Source: Pogonophryne albipinna (Eukaryota; Chordata; Actinopteri; Perciformes; Artedidraconidae). Taken from it: a stretch of 64,000 nt of DNA. Numbering within the stretch: the stretch's first letter is position 1; each line of letters starts with the position of its first letter. Made by a program: the position numbers and the translations under genes. The notes under the pieces are model-generated. The model worked only from the letters and a program-made list of their open reading frames with translations. It had not been told where the DNA came from and did not search any database. The DNA lies in contig JAPTMU010000163.1 of the NCBI GenBank assembly GCA_028583405.1, positions 62,001-126,000 on the forward strand, in the 5' to 3' direction. Below are positions 63,135 to 64,000 of this stretch, one piece after another.

Positions 63135-63890
63135 GCTGTAGTGGAAAAGGTGTCGCAAACTGGAGAACCCAAATGCACGACCCAGAGACACAGTCTTGAA
63201 TGTAACAACAATTTTCTTTTTAATGTCAATGAACAGAAAATCCCTAACTAAGCAAAAAGAGAACTTAAGATAAACTTAAGTCTACAAAAATAACAAAATA
63301 ACAAAACCTGACAAGACTGGAAACGATCCTCTCTTTGCTGAGGTCTGGCACGACCATCCATGGAAACAAACAAGACGAACAGGACAGAGGGAGACAGGAC
63401 CGTTTGAACACGAGGTGAGTGGGAACAGGTGGAAACCATCAGGGGCGGGGCAGACGCTGACGATGGCGGGAAAACACACAAAGGGAGGAAGTAACAGGGC
63501 CTGAAATGAGAGACAAGAGGTAAGTACAAAATGAAACAGGAAATGGAAAACGAGACACGACATGAAACACAGGACTTAACTAAAGATGAATGACATGAAT
63601 AGACAGACCTGACATGACGTGAAATAACATGAGAACCTGACTAAACATGAAATGACAGATATAATACATAAACATCAAAAGGCACTGTTTGGCAAATACA
63701 TTATCACTATTCTTAGATAATACACAATATTTGAAAACACTTTTAATACAGGAGGGCATTCTGCATGTCCACACTCAAATCTAATGTTTGCAAGATTTCT
63801 GTGAATTTTAAAATGAATGCAGGAATGGACCCTGTACTGAACTAACAAACCTTACACGTGTAACCCCTAGATTTCACCGGGTCCGTCTGC
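63135..63890. other. Probable dispersed repeat with GACATGA and AACAGG words
   Basis: Sequence rich in GACATGAAAC, AACATGAGAAC and GAAATGACAG words with overlapping short minus frames. I see no coding family; it resembles the end of a retroelement but lacks a diagnostic domain. Confidence 0.3.
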
Positions 63891-63908
63891 GTTACGGCTG
63901 CGCCGCGG

Positions 63909-64000
63909 CATTCACAGCGATCACAGCGATCACAGCGATCACAGCGTTCACAGCGATCACAGCGATCACAGCGTTCACAGCGATCACAGCGATCACAGCG
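63909..64000. repeat. 9-bp minisatellite (CACAGCGAT) reaching the window edge
   Basis: Ten units of TCACAGCGA with TTCACAGCG variants. The array continues beyond 64000. Confidence 0.95.

Overview
The window is vertebrate, almost certainly teleost fish, nuclear DNA. It holds a head-to-head pair of split genes with GT-AG introns: ABHD12 (minus strand, all 13 coding exons located, 386 codons) and GINS1 (plus strand, coding exons 1-4 only). This pair is also adjacent and divergent in human. Around it are fish-type LINE, SINE, hAT-like and Kolobok-like repeats, and an array of fish-type NLR (NLRC3-like) leader exons. Tandem repeats are unusually abundant: roughly a third of the window is micro- or minisatellite.

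Layout. 1-840: broken LINE reverse-transcriptase fragment (minus). 2014-4203: 20-bp minisatellite beyond the ABHD12 3' end. 4281-21736: ABHD12 on the minus strand; its introns hold CA/GT arrays at many splice sites, a 79-bp minisatellite (intron 11), a 36-bp minisatellite (intron 10), a nested Kolobok-like element (intron 3), and an L2/Rex1-type LINE plus a 53/57-bp minisatellite (intron 1). 21737-23578: shared ABHD12/GINS1 promoter region with a 28-bp minisatellite, a duplicated CRE/E-box module and an E2F-like site. 23579-34969: GINS1 exons 1-4, whose introns are mostly 27-, 37-, 24-, 23- and 25-bp minisatellites plus a 1.29-kb palindromic hAT-like element. 35079-39259: simple repeats, a gap of exactly 1000 N and a 21-bp satellite. 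40009-55360: seven NLR leader exons on the minus strand, all of the same intron phase, interleaved with a degraded L1/Tx1-type LINE, a 1.74-kb tandem duplication and a hAT element. 55.6-64 kb: repeat-rich sequence with large inverted repeats and no gene I can recognise.

Function. ABHD12 is an endoplasmic-reticulum lysophosphatidylserine lipase; its Ser234-Asp321-His360 triad can be read directly and matches the human positions with a constant offset of 12. GINS1 (PSF1) is a subunit of the GINS/CMG replicative helicase. The two share an upstream region but no pathway. GINS1 exons 5-6 are not visible to the right of the satellite, and the NACHT exons expected after the NLR leader exons are not visible to its left. 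The satellite and N gap therefore interrupt two genes from opposite sides, so that junction is the least trustworthy part of the assembly. No long single ORF in the window is a normal gene; the longest ones are minisatellite artefacts.
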